A DNA stretch of 64,000 bases from a virus. The notes beneath the pieces were generated by a model. It ran no database searches. It saw only the letters and a list, made by a program, of their open reading frames with translations, and was not told the origin of the DNA. A program made the position numbers and the translations under genes. Positions 36,742 through 45,548 of this stretch are shown here, one piece after another. How positions within the stretch are numbered: the first letter of the stretch is position 1; the number at the start of each line of letters is the position of its first letter. The stretch spans positions 62,001 through 126,000 of IMG/VR virus record IMGVR_UViG_3300047089_000244. One strand, written 5' to 3'.

Positions 36742-37141
36742 CGTGCTTCTCAGCCGAGCGCTTCTGACATAACGGACACAGAGTCCTAATCCAAAAGGCG
36801 TTGGCTTTACAAGGCTCTCCAGCCATGCCGCAGTTTTCGCATGTCTTGAAGCTCAGTTCCTCGGCAGCCTCAATCAACTTGCGAGCGCGATCATAATCTT
36901 GCTCTGGGAAAGCATCCAGGTAAAAGCGCAGTCCACCGAACTTCTCCTTGACCTGCCCAATCACATAGTCAGGTGCTATGTCGCGTAGATTGGCATCTAG
37001 CTCTCGTACGAGCGGTCGCCAACCCTCACCCACATGCTCAATCCATCGCTCGATAGATTTAGGATCGGGGTGTTCTTCAAACACCCTCTGAATCCTCTTG
37101 CTCGTTTCCTCAGGAGTCTCTGGTATGCCATCTACAATCAT
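36722..37141 (-). CDS. Phage protein with KEKFGGLRFY motif and zinc ribbon
   Basis: 139 residues from ATG 37141. GEGWRPLVRELDANLRDIAP, then YVIGQVKEKFGGLRFYLD, a family seen in many phages. The C-terminus has CENCGMAGEPCK and LCPLCQ as zinc ligands. ATGA-coupled to the receiver gene. Confidence 0.75.
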   Translation of the reverse strand: MIVDGIPETPEETSKRIQRVFEEHPDPKSIERWIEHVGEGWRPLVRELDANLRDIAPDYVIGQVKEKFGGLRFYLDAFPEQDYDRARKLIEAAEELSFKTCENCGMAGEPCKANAFWIRTLCPLCQKRSAEKHASDHDD

Positions 37142-37509
37142 CCGAGATCCTTCTCTGGATCGTACCACTCGGCGTACTGAGTCACTTCGAAGGGAGCAAG
37201 CGTAACGTTGTAGCCCGCAGCGTTGAGCGCCCGAGCCATCTTATGCGCTCCTACGGGGTTCCATGAATGAATGATGACCGCATCAGGTACGAGATCCTGT
37301 TCAATCATCCATTCCACGAGCTTCATGCCCGTCTCCTCAGATGATCCCTTGGCATAAATACCGTCGCTAGGAGCAGCGCCGAGATCATGGTCGAGCGAGA
37401 TAGTCGTGATCTTAGCAGCCGATGACAATAGCAGCTTTGCCTGTGCGTTATCACATGCGCGCTCCCAACCCTTGGGTGCTGGGCGTACATCATCGTGCCA
37501 AATCTTCAT
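37138..37509 (-). CDS. Cyclic-phosphate processing receiver (cpREC)
   Basis: 123 residues. MKIWHDDVRPAPKGWE, TISLDHDLGAAP and VIIHSWNPVGAHKMARAL match the cyclic-phosphate processing receiver family: Asp pair after strand 1, D-H-D after strand 3, HS-NP after strand 4. Family members are predicted to act on cyclic phosphates in RNA-repair or signalling contexts. A second copy is built into the 1390-residue protein. Confidence 0.85.
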   Translation of the reverse strand: MKIWHDDVRPAPKGWERACDNAQAKLLLSSAAKITTISLDHDLGAAPSDGIYAKGSSEETGMKLVEWMIEQDLVPDAVIIHSWNPVGAHKMARALNAAGYNVTLAPFEVTQYAEWYDPEKDLG

Positions 37510-37733
37510 GATTGCCTCATATTAGCACGTAGCCAGAGAAAAAACAAGCGGGGAAGTGCCTTAGCGCGATTCAATGCGTGCTCTAGCTGAGCCGTATAAG
37601 CACAGACCTCACAGCGTGGAGAGCCACCACCATGGGTGATTGCCAACATGTCACCCCAAACAATTACGCCCTTGCGCTTACCGCAGTTGTGGCAGAGCTT
37701 CAAGTCATAAGAATCGATGTAAAGGTTGCTCAT
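37506..37733 (-). CDS. Zinc-ribbon protein
   Basis: 75 residues from ATG 37733. KLCHNCGKRKGVIVWG, RCEVCAYTA; then a basic helix ending LFFLWLRANMR. ATGA overlaps. Confidence 0.7.
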   Translation of the reverse strand: MSNLYIDSYDLKLCHNCGKRKGVIVWGDMLAITHGGGSPRCEVCAYTAQLEHALNRAKALPRLFFLWLRANMRQS

Positions 37734-37936
37734 CTGTCTCGCTCCCACCGCTCCAGCATCTTGATGGCCTCCTTGACTTCATCCACGTCGAGCATCGCAA
37801 TCGTGTCATCGTCGTCATTCAATCGCACATCGATCGTTGTCTCTTGGAGGGTCACAACAAGCTCCTTAACGTATTGGTGCTCGCCTTCGCGGTCGATCAT
37901 ATCGACGCGAATCAGCACTCCTTTAGGCAAGCTCAT
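37730..37936 (-). CDS. Small beta protein
   Basis: 68 residues from ATG 37936. PKGVLIRVDMIDREGEHQYV, ELVVTLQETTIDVRLNDD. Overlaps upstream. No family. Confidence 0.6.
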   Translation of the reverse strand: MSLPKGVLIRVDMIDREGEHQYVKELVVTLQETTIDVRLNDDDDTIAMLDVDEVKEAIKMLERWERDR

Positions 37937-38111
37937 GTCGCATCTCCCAGTCCGTGAAGTATGCGGAGCGCCAGCGACCGTCGATATACTTGTCATCCAT
38001 GGTCCATTGCACAACAGCCTCGTCGCTCATGTTACCGGGCGTTGTATTGCGCGCTCGCCGAACAGCCTCTTCGACCAGTTCGCGTACTTTATCTTCATCC
38101 AAATACATCAT
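37923..38111 (-). CDS. Small helical protein
   Basis: 62 residues. VRELVEEAVRRARNTTPG, then a Trp/Tyr-rich part. Leaderless promoter; first gene of the operon to 36722. Confidence 0.65.
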   Translation of the reverse strand: MMYLDEDKVRELVEEAVRRARNTTPGNMSDEAVVQWTMDDKYIDGRWRSAYFTDWEMRHELA

Positions 38112-38117
38112 AACACT

Positions 38118-38123
38118 AGTATA
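38118..38123 (-). promoter_or_regulatory. Extended -10 promoter, leaderless type
   Basis: Minus-strand TTGC-TATACT (38123 to 38118), 6 nt to ATG 38111. Confidence 0.7.
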
Positions 38124-38128
38124 GCAAG

Positions 38129-38323
38129 CTAGCCTTTGGCTAGTTCCTCGTCTGTCTTGCGGACGAAGCCGATGAGCCGACAGTTGGTCGGTGTAGGTAG
38201 TTCACGAAAGCGATGCCACGCCTTATCAAACGAACGAATCGTCTCTTTCCCCAATGACGATGTGACCTCTAACTCGGCCACAACCGTCATCACATCCTTC
38301 TCGTCCTTCTTCTTAGCTGCCAT
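38129..38323 (-). CDS. Small basic protein
   Basis: 64 residues. MAAKKKDEKDVMTVVAELEV, then a beta/alpha core. Overlaps the upstream stop. Confidence 0.6.
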   Translation of the reverse strand: MAAKKKDEKDVMTVVAELEVTSSLGKETIRSFDKAWHRFRELPTPTNCRLIGFVRKTDEELAKG

Positions 38324-38588
38324 TTTTGAGTACTTTGAGGATTAGGTCATAGCGATCTATTGCGTCATCATGGTGAAGCATCGCCTCTTTGATTGTGTCT
38401 GTATCCAGGCAATTTTCCACAGCCCCTAGCGGTGATTTGAACGCCGCAGGCTGCTCATCACTTTGCAGCCAATCGTAGAAATATGCATGCCATTCCACAT
38501 GACTCTCACGATGCTCTTCAGCATACGCGATTGCCTGAGTACGCTCCCTTTCCTTGACCAGGCTCCTCCAAGGATCTGGATTTTTCAT
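38313..38588 (-). CDS. Hypothetical helical protein
   Basis: 91 residues from ATG 38588. HVEWHAYFYDWLQSDEQPAA, then MLHHDDAIDRYDLILKVL. No family. Confidence 0.6.
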   Translation of the reverse strand: MKNPDPWRSLVKERERTQAIAYAEEHRESHVEWHAYFYDWLQSDEQPAAFKSPLGAVENCLDTDTIKEAMLHHDDAIDRYDLILKVLKNGS

Positions 38589-38590
38589 GA

Positions 38591-38731
38591 TTACTTGCTC
38601 TTGGGAAATGCGCTCAGCCACAGTACGATGTCAGCCGCACGATGCTGATGCTTGATGCGCTCAGGCAATACGCGCAGAGCCGCTCCAGTGAAAAACACGC
38701 TCCAGAATCGAGCATTCTTTATAGCACTCAT
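38591..38731 (-). CDS. 46-residue membrane-like protein
   Basis: ARFWSVFFTGAALRVLPERI, then basic. The start overlaps the AAA+ gene stop (ATGA). Amphipathic; function unknown. Confidence 0.6.
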   Translation of the reverse strand: MSAIKNARFWSVFFTGAALRVLPERIKHQHRAADIVLWLSAFPKSK

Positions 38732-39987
38732 GATATCTCCTCCTTCTGCTGCTCCTGACGGAGCGCCTTGATTAGCTCCGCAGGGCTCTTCCCAGCGAAG
38801 GTTCGACTATATGCAAGATAGTCCTCTCCACGATAGCAGCCTGCGATATAGCTAGCAAGTGCTGCGGCCTGATCTTCATCTAAGGCCGTAAACTCTTCAT
38901 CAACATCCACGCGACCTGCGCGAATGAGCGCATCATCTAAAGCATCACGATTGTTGGTGGTCATGACCGTAATAAGACCATGAGGAGTCCATACACCATC
39001 GAGCGCATTAAGCATAGCTGCGATAGTCGTACCGTCCTCGTCATTGCGCTCAGTCATGGCATGGAATACATCGACATCCTCAAGCAAGAGCATGGACTTC
39101 GGCTCAATAGCCGTCACCAAGCTCATAAGATCAGCATCCTTGTCAAGATCACCAAGGGGAAGATAGTAAATGGGTATGCCAAAGTGATTAGCAAGGGCTC
39201 TAGCCACACTAGTCTTACCCGTGCCGGGTTCGCCATGGAATAGATAACCCCGGTGCCATGGTTGACTAGTGCGACCATAAATATCCTCGCTAGCCAAAAA
39301 GACCTCTAAATCCTTAACCAGATGTTGAATCTGATTCTCCTTGAGCACCACACTGTCAAGCGTCCTAGGAGGTAAATCACTTCGCTTGTTCCATGAGCCA
39401 CCCCAACGGCTTGGTATAAGAAGCGGTGGCGGACCAGATTTCTTATACTTGGCCTTTTGTAGACCCTCGATCATCCTCACAACGGCGTCACGACCTTTAG
39501 TATTTGTGGCCGAGAATGTGATTTTCTCCAAAATCCTACGATATTCCTCAGGTATTTTCTCGCGCCCTCCTGAGAACTCCTCACGAGTCACACTGACCAT
39601 AACTTTACAGCCATCAATCACAACCACTTGCGTACGACTCCCGTCGTAACGTAACTTTACAGGAGGAGTTGAATCCTTGTCATTATCTCCCTCGTAACAC
39701 ATATCGCGATGCCTGTTCTCGCCCGTGCTGGCGATCAGAGCCTTACGATCGTGCTCAGGGATACGAGCTAAGAGCCACTCGTGCAAATGCGGATAGATAT
39801 CATCCGTACCCGCTATTGTGATTGTGTAATCCTCGTGCCTACGAGTCCATGCGATCCCTGATTTGATCATAGGCGCTGCAACCTGTGCTGCTGCAATAGC
39901 GGCGAGAGCCTTGCCCGCATGTTTGCCGCCATATTTCTCGATGATGTCTAGATGTTTCGCTTTGATCGTCGGGAGGCCGTCTACCAT
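38728..39987 (-). CDS. Bcs1-like AAA+ ATPase
   Basis: 419 residues. RGYLFHGEPGTGKTSVARAL (Walker A, residues 247-266), SMLLLEDVDVF (Walker B, 298-308), NALDGVWTPHGLITVMTTNN (sensor 1) and LIRAGRVD (arginine finger region). This is the Bcs1 branch; mitochondrial Bcs1 translocates folded proteins. Residues 1-240 are a phage-specific N-terminal domain. Role in the phage is unknown; remodelling of a protein complex is likely. Confidence 0.85.
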   Translation of the reverse strand: MVDGLPTIKAKHLDIIEKYGGKHAGKALAAIAAAQVAAPMIKSGIAWTRRHEDYTITIAGTDDIYPHLHEWLLARIPEHDRKALIASTGENRHRDMCYEGDNDKDSTPPVKLRYDGSRTQVVVIDGCKVMVSVTREEFSGGREKIPEEYRRILEKITFSATNTKGRDAVVRMIEGLQKAKYKKSGPPPLLIPSRWGGSWNKRSDLPPRTLDSVVLKENQIQHLVKDLEVFLASEDIYGRTSQPWHRGYLFHGEPGTGKTSVARALANHFGIPIYYLPLGDLDKDADLMSLVTAIEPKSMLLLEDVDVFHAMTERNDEDGTTIAAMLNALDGVWTPHGLITVMTTNNRDALDDALIRAGRVDVDEEFTALDEDQAAALASYIAGCYRGEDYLAYSRTFAGKSPAELIKALRQEQQKEEIS

Positions 39988-40262
39988 GCGTTGGAGTGTA
40001 GCAGACCCTCTTTCTCGCGGAGCGTCTGCCCTGCATTGGTTCCCTTCGGGGGCTCCTTACCTAGCGACCGTGTACATCGCCAAGTAACCGGGCAGACGGC
40101 GCAATATAGAATCGGCGTACCAGAAGAACGCTGTTCATTTTCGCTCATGCGGCAGTTCGAGCAACCCAGGAATGCTGCCCCTAAGGGGACTACGAACTCT
40201 CCCTTAGCTTTCTTGTCGGCTTGATACTTACGTATTTCTAATTCACGGAGATTAGCACTCAT
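39981..40262 (-). CDS. Small Cys-rich protein
   Basis: 93 residues. GCSNCRMSENEQRSSG and YCAVCPVTWRCTR are two Cys pairs. Overlaps the AAA+ start by 7 bp and the giant protein stop by ATGA. Probable zinc ribbon. Confidence 0.7.
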   Translation of the reverse strand: MSANLRELEIRKYQADKKAKGEFVVPLGAAFLGCSNCRMSENEQRSSGTPILYCAVCPVTWRCTRSLGKEPPKGTNAGQTLREKEGLLHSNAW

Positions 40263-43200
40263 GACTGAACCAATTCTAGGTCTTCTCGTTCCTTGCGCTT
40301 CTTACGAATCTCTTGTGGTGGCTTAGGCATAGCTATATCGCCACCCTCTAGATCGTCTTCGTGTTCGTCTTCGTCGGTAGCCCCTTCTGCTCGTGGCAAC
40401 CCACCCCAACTCTCGCTACTTGCGCCAGGGCTCTGCATATGCCAAACATGTTCTCGTTGCTGAAGACAACCAGGACAATCGCATGCTACACTGTAAGCAT
40501 GATCAACCCCAATGCCCTTCTGCTGGTCGCCTTCACCACGGTCGTAGGCGCTCTCCTTGGTTCCGTTCTTATCGGCGCTGCGGTAGGCCTCGCTATCGTG
40601 CTGATTGCCACCATCGTTAACTGAGCCCTCAGCTTTCATATAGTTGCGAGGTTGATCCTGCGGATAGCCGACCGGGTGACCTTCAGGGATTGACCATGAG
40701 TGATCACTGTTCTCCTCAGTGGGGTTGAGTCCATGTACAGGGCAGTCAAGCTTGTGCCCCTGATCACATGTACATCCCTCTTTCTCTGGATGAGGATTGC
40801 CTTGTGCTGGCTCTTGCATCGTGGTAGGGGGCATCATACGCGCGTCTGGATACTCGCGTGTATCCGATTGGTCTGCTCCGAAGTGCCAATCGGTATGTTC
40901 ACCTGATCGAAGACTCGGTACGGTCTGAAAGATGTGGTTAATGATGTCAGCCGGGACAGGGTGAGCCTTAGTATCGAGTCCACCGCGTGGTCGGATATTG
41001 AAGAAGTGCGCGCTTCCTTCGCCTAGCTGATATGGAGCATGGCTATCCATGTACTCCGCATGGTGCGGGGAACCTTGTACATTGACTGCCCATGTATGCA
41101 CGTCACCACTAGGCGTCACAAGGCCCTTGCCTGGGATACCCGAGCCTGGTAACCAAGCAAGTTGATGGCTGGCTTCCCTGAACGAGCGATACCCATCGTC
41201 TGCCATTTTCCCGTCAGGGCCGTCGCCCCATGTATGCTCGTCCCATTTGCCATAGCCATTAGGGGTAGCTTCCAAGTTATCCTCGAAGTCCTGCCAAGGC
41301 ATGGCGAACTCAGGAACAGAAGATGTAGGTATCACGCGCGGCTCTCCATCGATTCCCTCACCAACCGGCTTGCCTCGAAAGCCAACCACCCACCGATCTT
41401 GTGGGTCCCAACTCATATGACTCATGTATTCAGAGAGGTGATGGGGATTCCAGAACGATGAATACCCCGGCTTGCGATACTTCTCGCGCATAGTGTCAGA
41501 TATTCCATTGTCCTCGATCGGCACCGTCTCTGCGTGCTCGGTTCCCCACCAAGGCGCATCTGGATGATGCGCACGATAGTAGAGGCCGTTCTCCATCGGC
41601 AACGCCGTTAGCTGTTCGCCAGCTACTCTAGCGTACGCTGTCTGCCAGCTTTTGCTGCTCTCAGTAGGATCGGGTGAGTAACCATGAGCTTTGGCAAATT
41701 CGCGTAACTTGATAGAGCTTGGTTCCGTAATAGAAGCGTTGCCGTGACCAAGCGCGTTATTGATCGCCTGGTCGCCGGGATGTCCACTCAAAAAGAATGA
41801 GGCATGAGGATAGCCCGTAGGATCGCGCAAGCTCATCCATTGGTGATAGGGATACTGGCCTCCAAAGTTATCAATGGAGAAATCATCTAGAGTCTTATAA
41901 GGCTCGTTGGTGTACTCTGTTTCTCCATCGATTTCTCGTCCGGTCCCGCGAAGTCCTTTAGCCCAACAATTATGCATAAGCTGACCCTCCCGCTGACGAT
42001 CCTCTGGGGTCACGAGCTTATGAATTCGCCATTGATCAGGAAATTCATGAACCACTTGCGAAGTATCGGGACCCACTTGCTCAAGAGCCCGAGCCCGTTG
42101 AGGTTGAGTTAGCCCCCCTATGTGCTCGGGGAGATTCACAACTTCCTTCTCGATCTCCGACGGCTCATGCACCTTGAACTCACGAGCCCAGTCTTCCTCT
42201 AGATCGTCAGGCGCTCGATCGGTAGTCACATCCGTGTGCTTCTCAAGAAGCTCCTTCATGATGCCTATGCCTTTGGCATTATGGGAGTGGATGTTCACAC
42301 TCTTGGGCATATGCTTGCGGTGCTCATGCAACCAAATTACAAAGTCGCCGCCGCTCAGCGCATCTGGATTAATGACGACTTTACCCTCGTATTTGACTAT
42401 ACCCAAGTCATGATCAAGCGACATATGAGCGTAGTCATTATCCTTGGCGAGCTTTTTTGCTTCGCTTGCATCTTTGGCCCAATCCCAAGACTCATCAGGG
42501 GGATGTCGCGTATCGTCTAGCCAGAGTTTGTGCCTCGTAAAGGCTAGCCTAGACTGAAAATCCCAGTATTGCTCCTTGCCCTTGAATCCCACGTCCTTGA
42601 TACGAGGATCAGCCTGTTCTACGATATGGCGATAATCACGCGGGTCGTTTTCGCCATACTGATCTGGGCGTGGCTTATAGAATTTGACGCGACCTGCCTG
42701 AGAGATGTTGAAACATGTGTCCCAGAACGTCGTTGGCTGTCCTTCCCACTCGCCACCGTGGGGATCGTAGTCGCCGCCCTCATTAACCATACCTTTGGGA
42801 TGATTGAGCCCAAAGACCTTTTCAGCGTACTGAACATGGCTTGGTCTTCCGTCCTGACCGCTCGTAGGCCACGTATGTACATTGCCCTGAGGATCAAGCA
42901 TACCCTTGCCAGGGGTACCCGGCTCCCAGTTGAGTTGATTACCTTGATTATCAGAGACCTTTGTCTCTGCCCGCATCCAGGTGCGTGGAGCATCTGTGTG
43001 ATAGTCATAGCCCACGGGGCTAGATGGATCTGGGAAATCCAGAGAGTCATCATAAGTTGGTAGCGTCGGATGCAGACCGTGACATGGGCAATCCAACTTA
43101 TGGCCATCTTTGCATGTGCAATCCACATCAACGGGCTCACCATTTCGCTCTCGTAAAGCATTTGGCCATTGATCCTTTGGGTTCCAGCTATCAGCCACCT

Positions 43201-44431
43201 TAGCCGTAGGTTGCCCTATTTTCCACTCAGGGAGAATTTCTTTCTCTTGCCTCTCCCGCCAATATGATCCTGGCTCCTTTAACTCATTCTCAGCATTTTG
43301 AGTATGCTCATATGGTTCATGCAAAGTCAAAGCCTCGGGTAGAATAGAGTGAAGAGCCACTGTCATTCCTGTATCAGGGAAAATAGGATCGTCAATCGCT
43401 TCGTCAATATATGAAGGATCAACCTTCCAAAGATCTCCACGTATATCGACTCCTCCCCCTGCATCCTCAGGATGAGGGGCTAAGTAGACACCTTCAGGTT
43501 GATGTGCCACACTTCCAGCCTCCTCATTGTCGGCCTCTCCCCATGCCGGATTTAAACGGGGATGTGAAACTTGTAATCCGTGCTGCATAATGCGAGCACG
43601 ATCCTCTGTGGGAGCCATATGATAATATGACTCATCTTCGTCATTCCAGTCAGCAATGAAGTGAAGCAACTGAGACTCATATGATGGACGCACTCGTGCT
43701 ATCCTCCATGTATGAGCTCTTTTTTGATGGTCTTTCTTGTCACCCTTTACATGTTCTTGCTCTGTACCATCATCTATATCCTCTCGCGGTGGTGACACTG
43801 AGCTTATCTCTGTCTCGAAGGTAAGCTTAGGTGGCTTGAGCCCTTTTGGTAGCGAGCCATATGCAATCGTCATGTGCGGCTTGAAATCATCATGAGAATA
43901 GGGGCTGATCTCAATACCGTGATCTTCAGCGCGGTCAGCTAATTGATCGTGATGCTCCCGAATCGTATCACTATCACAAGTCAAAACTATAGCATCTTGA
44001 CCCTCTCCCTTCTCTTTAGATGGGAATGCCTTAATATCCTTGATCGTGACCGCATGTTGGTCTTCTGGCCAACCCTGCTCTTTCTCCGAGAAAACATCAC
44101 TTGTCTCAGGAGCATAAAGCATCGTGATGTGATATTCCTCAATTGGCTCAAGCTCTGTGCCCTCCGGCCAATCCTGTTCTTCAGCCCAATTATGGATCTC
44201 AATGCCGATAGGCTTAGGGATACCAAGCCCTATGTGTAACTCATCCCTCTTAGCGGTCTTGATCGAATCATTGTTAGGCGTAAGTTTTTTGATACGCCAT
44301 TCTTCGAGGCGCTCATCTTGAATGGCTTTAACGCGCTGCTCTTGTGGATTGAGAGTGTACGCACGCTCAGATGGTGTCATCTCGATTTCACTCTTATCCC
44401 ATGCACTTGCCTTGGAGGCTTGAGTCAACAT
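40259..44431 (-). CDS. Giant polyvalent protein: 2H + ART + cpREC + PcfJ-like + GKG/HTW
   Basis: 1390 residues; GGAGGCGTCC before ATG. Order: 2H phosphoesterase (H101-I-T, H186-M-T); ART/Tpt1-like (268-372, YYHMAPTEDRARIMQHGL); Cys/His knuckle CTCKDGHKLDCPCHGL (439-453); GKG/HTW module (499-630); cyclic-phosphate receiver (634-735, LWLDDTR, SLDHDLG, NIHSHN); PcfJ-like region (785-915, EGQLMHNCW, SLRDPTGYPHASF); second GKG/HTW module (1090-1190); second knuckle near 1213. Several RNA-end-processing domains in one chain suggest an ejected RNA-repair or anti-defence protein. The individual domain calls rest on motifs only. Confidence 0.8.
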   Translation of the reverse strand: MLTQASKASAWDKSEIEMTPSERAYTLNPQEQRVKAIQDERLEEWRIKKLTPNNDSIKTAKRDELHIGLGIPKPIGIEIHNWAEEQDWPEGTELEPIEEYHITMLYAPETSDVFSEKEQGWPEDQHAVTIKDIKAFPSKEKGEGQDAIVLTCDSDTIREHHDQLADRAEDHGIEISPYSHDDFKPHMTIAYGSLPKGLKPPKLTFETEISSVSPPREDIDDGTEQEHVKGDKKDHQKRAHTWRIARVRPSYESQLLHFIADWNDEDESYYHMAPTEDRARIMQHGLQVSHPRLNPAWGEADNEEAGSVAHQPEGVYLAPHPEDAGGGVDIRGDLWKVDPSYIDEAIDDPIFPDTGMTVALHSILPEALTLHEPYEHTQNAENELKEPGSYWRERQEKEILPEWKIGQPTAKVADSWNPKDQWPNALRERNGEPVDVDCTCKDGHKLDCPCHGLHPTLPTYDDSLDFPDPSSPVGYDYHTDAPRTWMRAETKVSDNQGNQLNWEPGTPGKGMLDPQGNVHTWPTSGQDGRPSHVQYAEKVFGLNHPKGMVNEGGDYDPHGGEWEGQPTTFWDTCFNISQAGRVKFYKPRPDQYGENDPRDYRHIVEQADPRIKDVGFKGKEQYWDFQSRLAFTRHKLWLDDTRHPPDESWDWAKDASEAKKLAKDNDYAHMSLDHDLGIVKYEGKVVINPDALSGGDFVIWLHEHRKHMPKSVNIHSHNAKGIGIMKELLEKHTDVTTDRAPDDLEEDWAREFKVHEPSEIEKEVVNLPEHIGGLTQPQRARALEQVGPDTSQVVHEFPDQWRIHKLVTPEDRQREGQLMHNCWAKGLRGTGREIDGETEYTNEPYKTLDDFSIDNFGGQYPYHQWMSLRDPTGYPHASFFLSGHPGDQAINNALGHGNASITEPSSIKLREFAKAHGYSPDPTESSKSWQTAYARVAGEQLTALPMENGLYYRAHHPDAPWWGTEHAETVPIEDNGISDTMREKYRKPGYSSFWNPHHLSEYMSHMSWDPQDRWVVGFRGKPVGEGIDGEPRVIPTSSVPEFAMPWQDFEDNLEATPNGYGKWDEHTWGDGPDGKMADDGYRSFREASHQLAWLPGSGIPGKGLVTPSGDVHTWAVNVQGSPHHAEYMDSHAPYQLGEGSAHFFNIRPRGGLDTKAHPVPADIINHIFQTVPSLRSGEHTDWHFGADQSDTREYPDARMMPPTTMQEPAQGNPHPEKEGCTCDQGHKLDCPVHGLNPTEENSDHSWSIPEGHPVGYPQDQPRNYMKAEGSVNDGGNQHDSEAYRSADKNGTKESAYDRGEGDQQKGIGVDHAYSVACDCPGCLQQREHVWHMQSPGASSESWGGLPRAEGATDEDEHEDDLEGGDIAMPKPPQEIRKKRKEREDLELVQS
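40485..40492 (+). promoter_or_regulatory. Possible antisense leaderless promoter
   Basis: TGC-TACACT (40487-40492), 6 nt before ATG 40499, on the strand opposite the 1390-residue gene. Confidence 0.4.
40499..40624 (+). CDS. Possible antisense membrane micro-protein
   Basis: 41 residues, MINPNALLLVAFTTVVGALL then GSVLIGAAVGLAIVLIATIV: hydrophobic helices with glycine zippers. It lies inside the giant gene on the other strand. Antisense of hydrophilic coding is often hydrophobic by chance; only the exact promoter spacing makes it worth listing. Confidence 0.3.
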   Translation: MINPNALLLVAFTTVVGALLGSVLIGAAVGLAIVLIATIVN

Positions 44432-44440
44432 GGACGCCTC

Positions 44441-45511
44441 CTATGTCTTTATAATCCCAGTGCCCACCAAAAATGGAGGCATGTTTGGATGGGCTTCGCC
44501 GCCACCTGTAGCATTTGTCGTTCCGCTATTAGTCAAGATCGCGCCAGCCATCACACCACCTAGTGTACCGCTCACACTACAAGCGGGTACTCCATTGACA
44601 CTTCCGGTCGCATTATTGACTCCAGCATTCCCCCAAAGAACCTCCACTTCTCCTGATGGGTCTCTTGTGAGATAGCGTGGGGCAGATTCGGCCGAAAGAG
44701 CGTGCGTCATGTAAGACCAACCACCACGATTTTCTGGTGGTTGATGAGTGTGATCTGCGATGACACCTTTAAGTTCGCCGCTGACGGTACCTGAGACGCT
44801 CGCTGAGCCCCCTACAGGCGTCTGCGTGTGCGTATGAGCTTCGGTCTGTCCTGTAGTAAGTTTGATCGTCTCAGCGCCTTCTTTTGCACCAACAGAGCGC
44901 ACGGTCAAACCAGGACCGGCACCTGCTCCTACAGTCACACGACCGCGTGTGTCAGGCACATTGAAATTCGCCCCTTCACCGCCATATTTGTAGCCAATGA
45001 CTTTGAACAGACGATTATATTCCGCAGTCGGATAGCTTTTGCCATCTCGCAGGAGATATCCAGCCGGAGCTACATCACCTCCGAAATCAAGAAAAGCCCC
45101 GGTGGGCACCAGAGATTCAAGAACTGATTGGGTGTCATTGAAATTTTCGTCTTTGCGCAGGTCCTTTCGATAAATGACCCCTTCCCCGACACGAGGGTTT
45201 TCAATGCCTCTTCCTGATAGTGTATCCCAGTTGTAAACGGTGGCTGCAATGAAGGGTTTGCCGCCCGTGACTGTGATCGTATATGCGCCTTCTTCTACCC
45301 AACCATTGATCTTGCCATTAGAGTCGGTAGTCGGGACAATAGCTCCCGCTTCTTTCTCAGTACCATAGACAGTAACCGCAGATTCACTCGTGCGGCTTTT
45401 GATTGTGACTGTCGCGCCTACAACAGGGCGTGAAGCGAATTTACCCGAACTTTCAGGGTTTTCTTCGAGTGTATCGACAACAAAAGGGATTTGCACTCGG
45501 TTAGCTGGCAT
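44441..45511 (-). CDS. Phage tail collar protein
   Basis: 356 residues from ATG 45511. PTGAFLDFGGDVAPAGYLLR, SYPTAEYNRLFKVIG, FNVPDTRGRVTVGAG (residues 135-205) are the tail-collar (microcystin-dependent-protein-like) domain. The C-terminus (EAHPNMPPFLVGTGIIKT) is its usual end. The N-terminus is Ig-like (VVGATVTIKSRTSESAVTVY). Likely a tail-tip or fibre part. Confidence 0.85.
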   Translation of the reverse strand: MPANRVQIPFVVDTLEENPESSGKFASRPVVGATVTIKSRTSESAVTVYGTEKEAGAIVPTTDSNGKINGWVEEGAYTITVTGGKPFIAATVYNWDTLSGRGIENPRVGEGVIYRKDLRKDENFNDTQSVLESLVPTGAFLDFGGDVAPAGYLLRDGKSYPTAEYNRLFKVIGYKYGGEGANFNVPDTRGRVTVGAGAGPGLTVRSVGAKEGAETIKLTTGQTEAHTHTQTPVGGSASVSGTVSGELKGVIADHTHQPPENRGGWSYMTHALSAESAPRYLTRDPSGEVEVLWGNAGVNNATGSVNGVPACSVSGTLGGVMAGAILTNSGTTNATGGGEAHPNMPPFLVGTGIIKT

Positions 45512-45548
45512 CATCTATTACTTCAACGGACGACACTGATTTTCTTAT

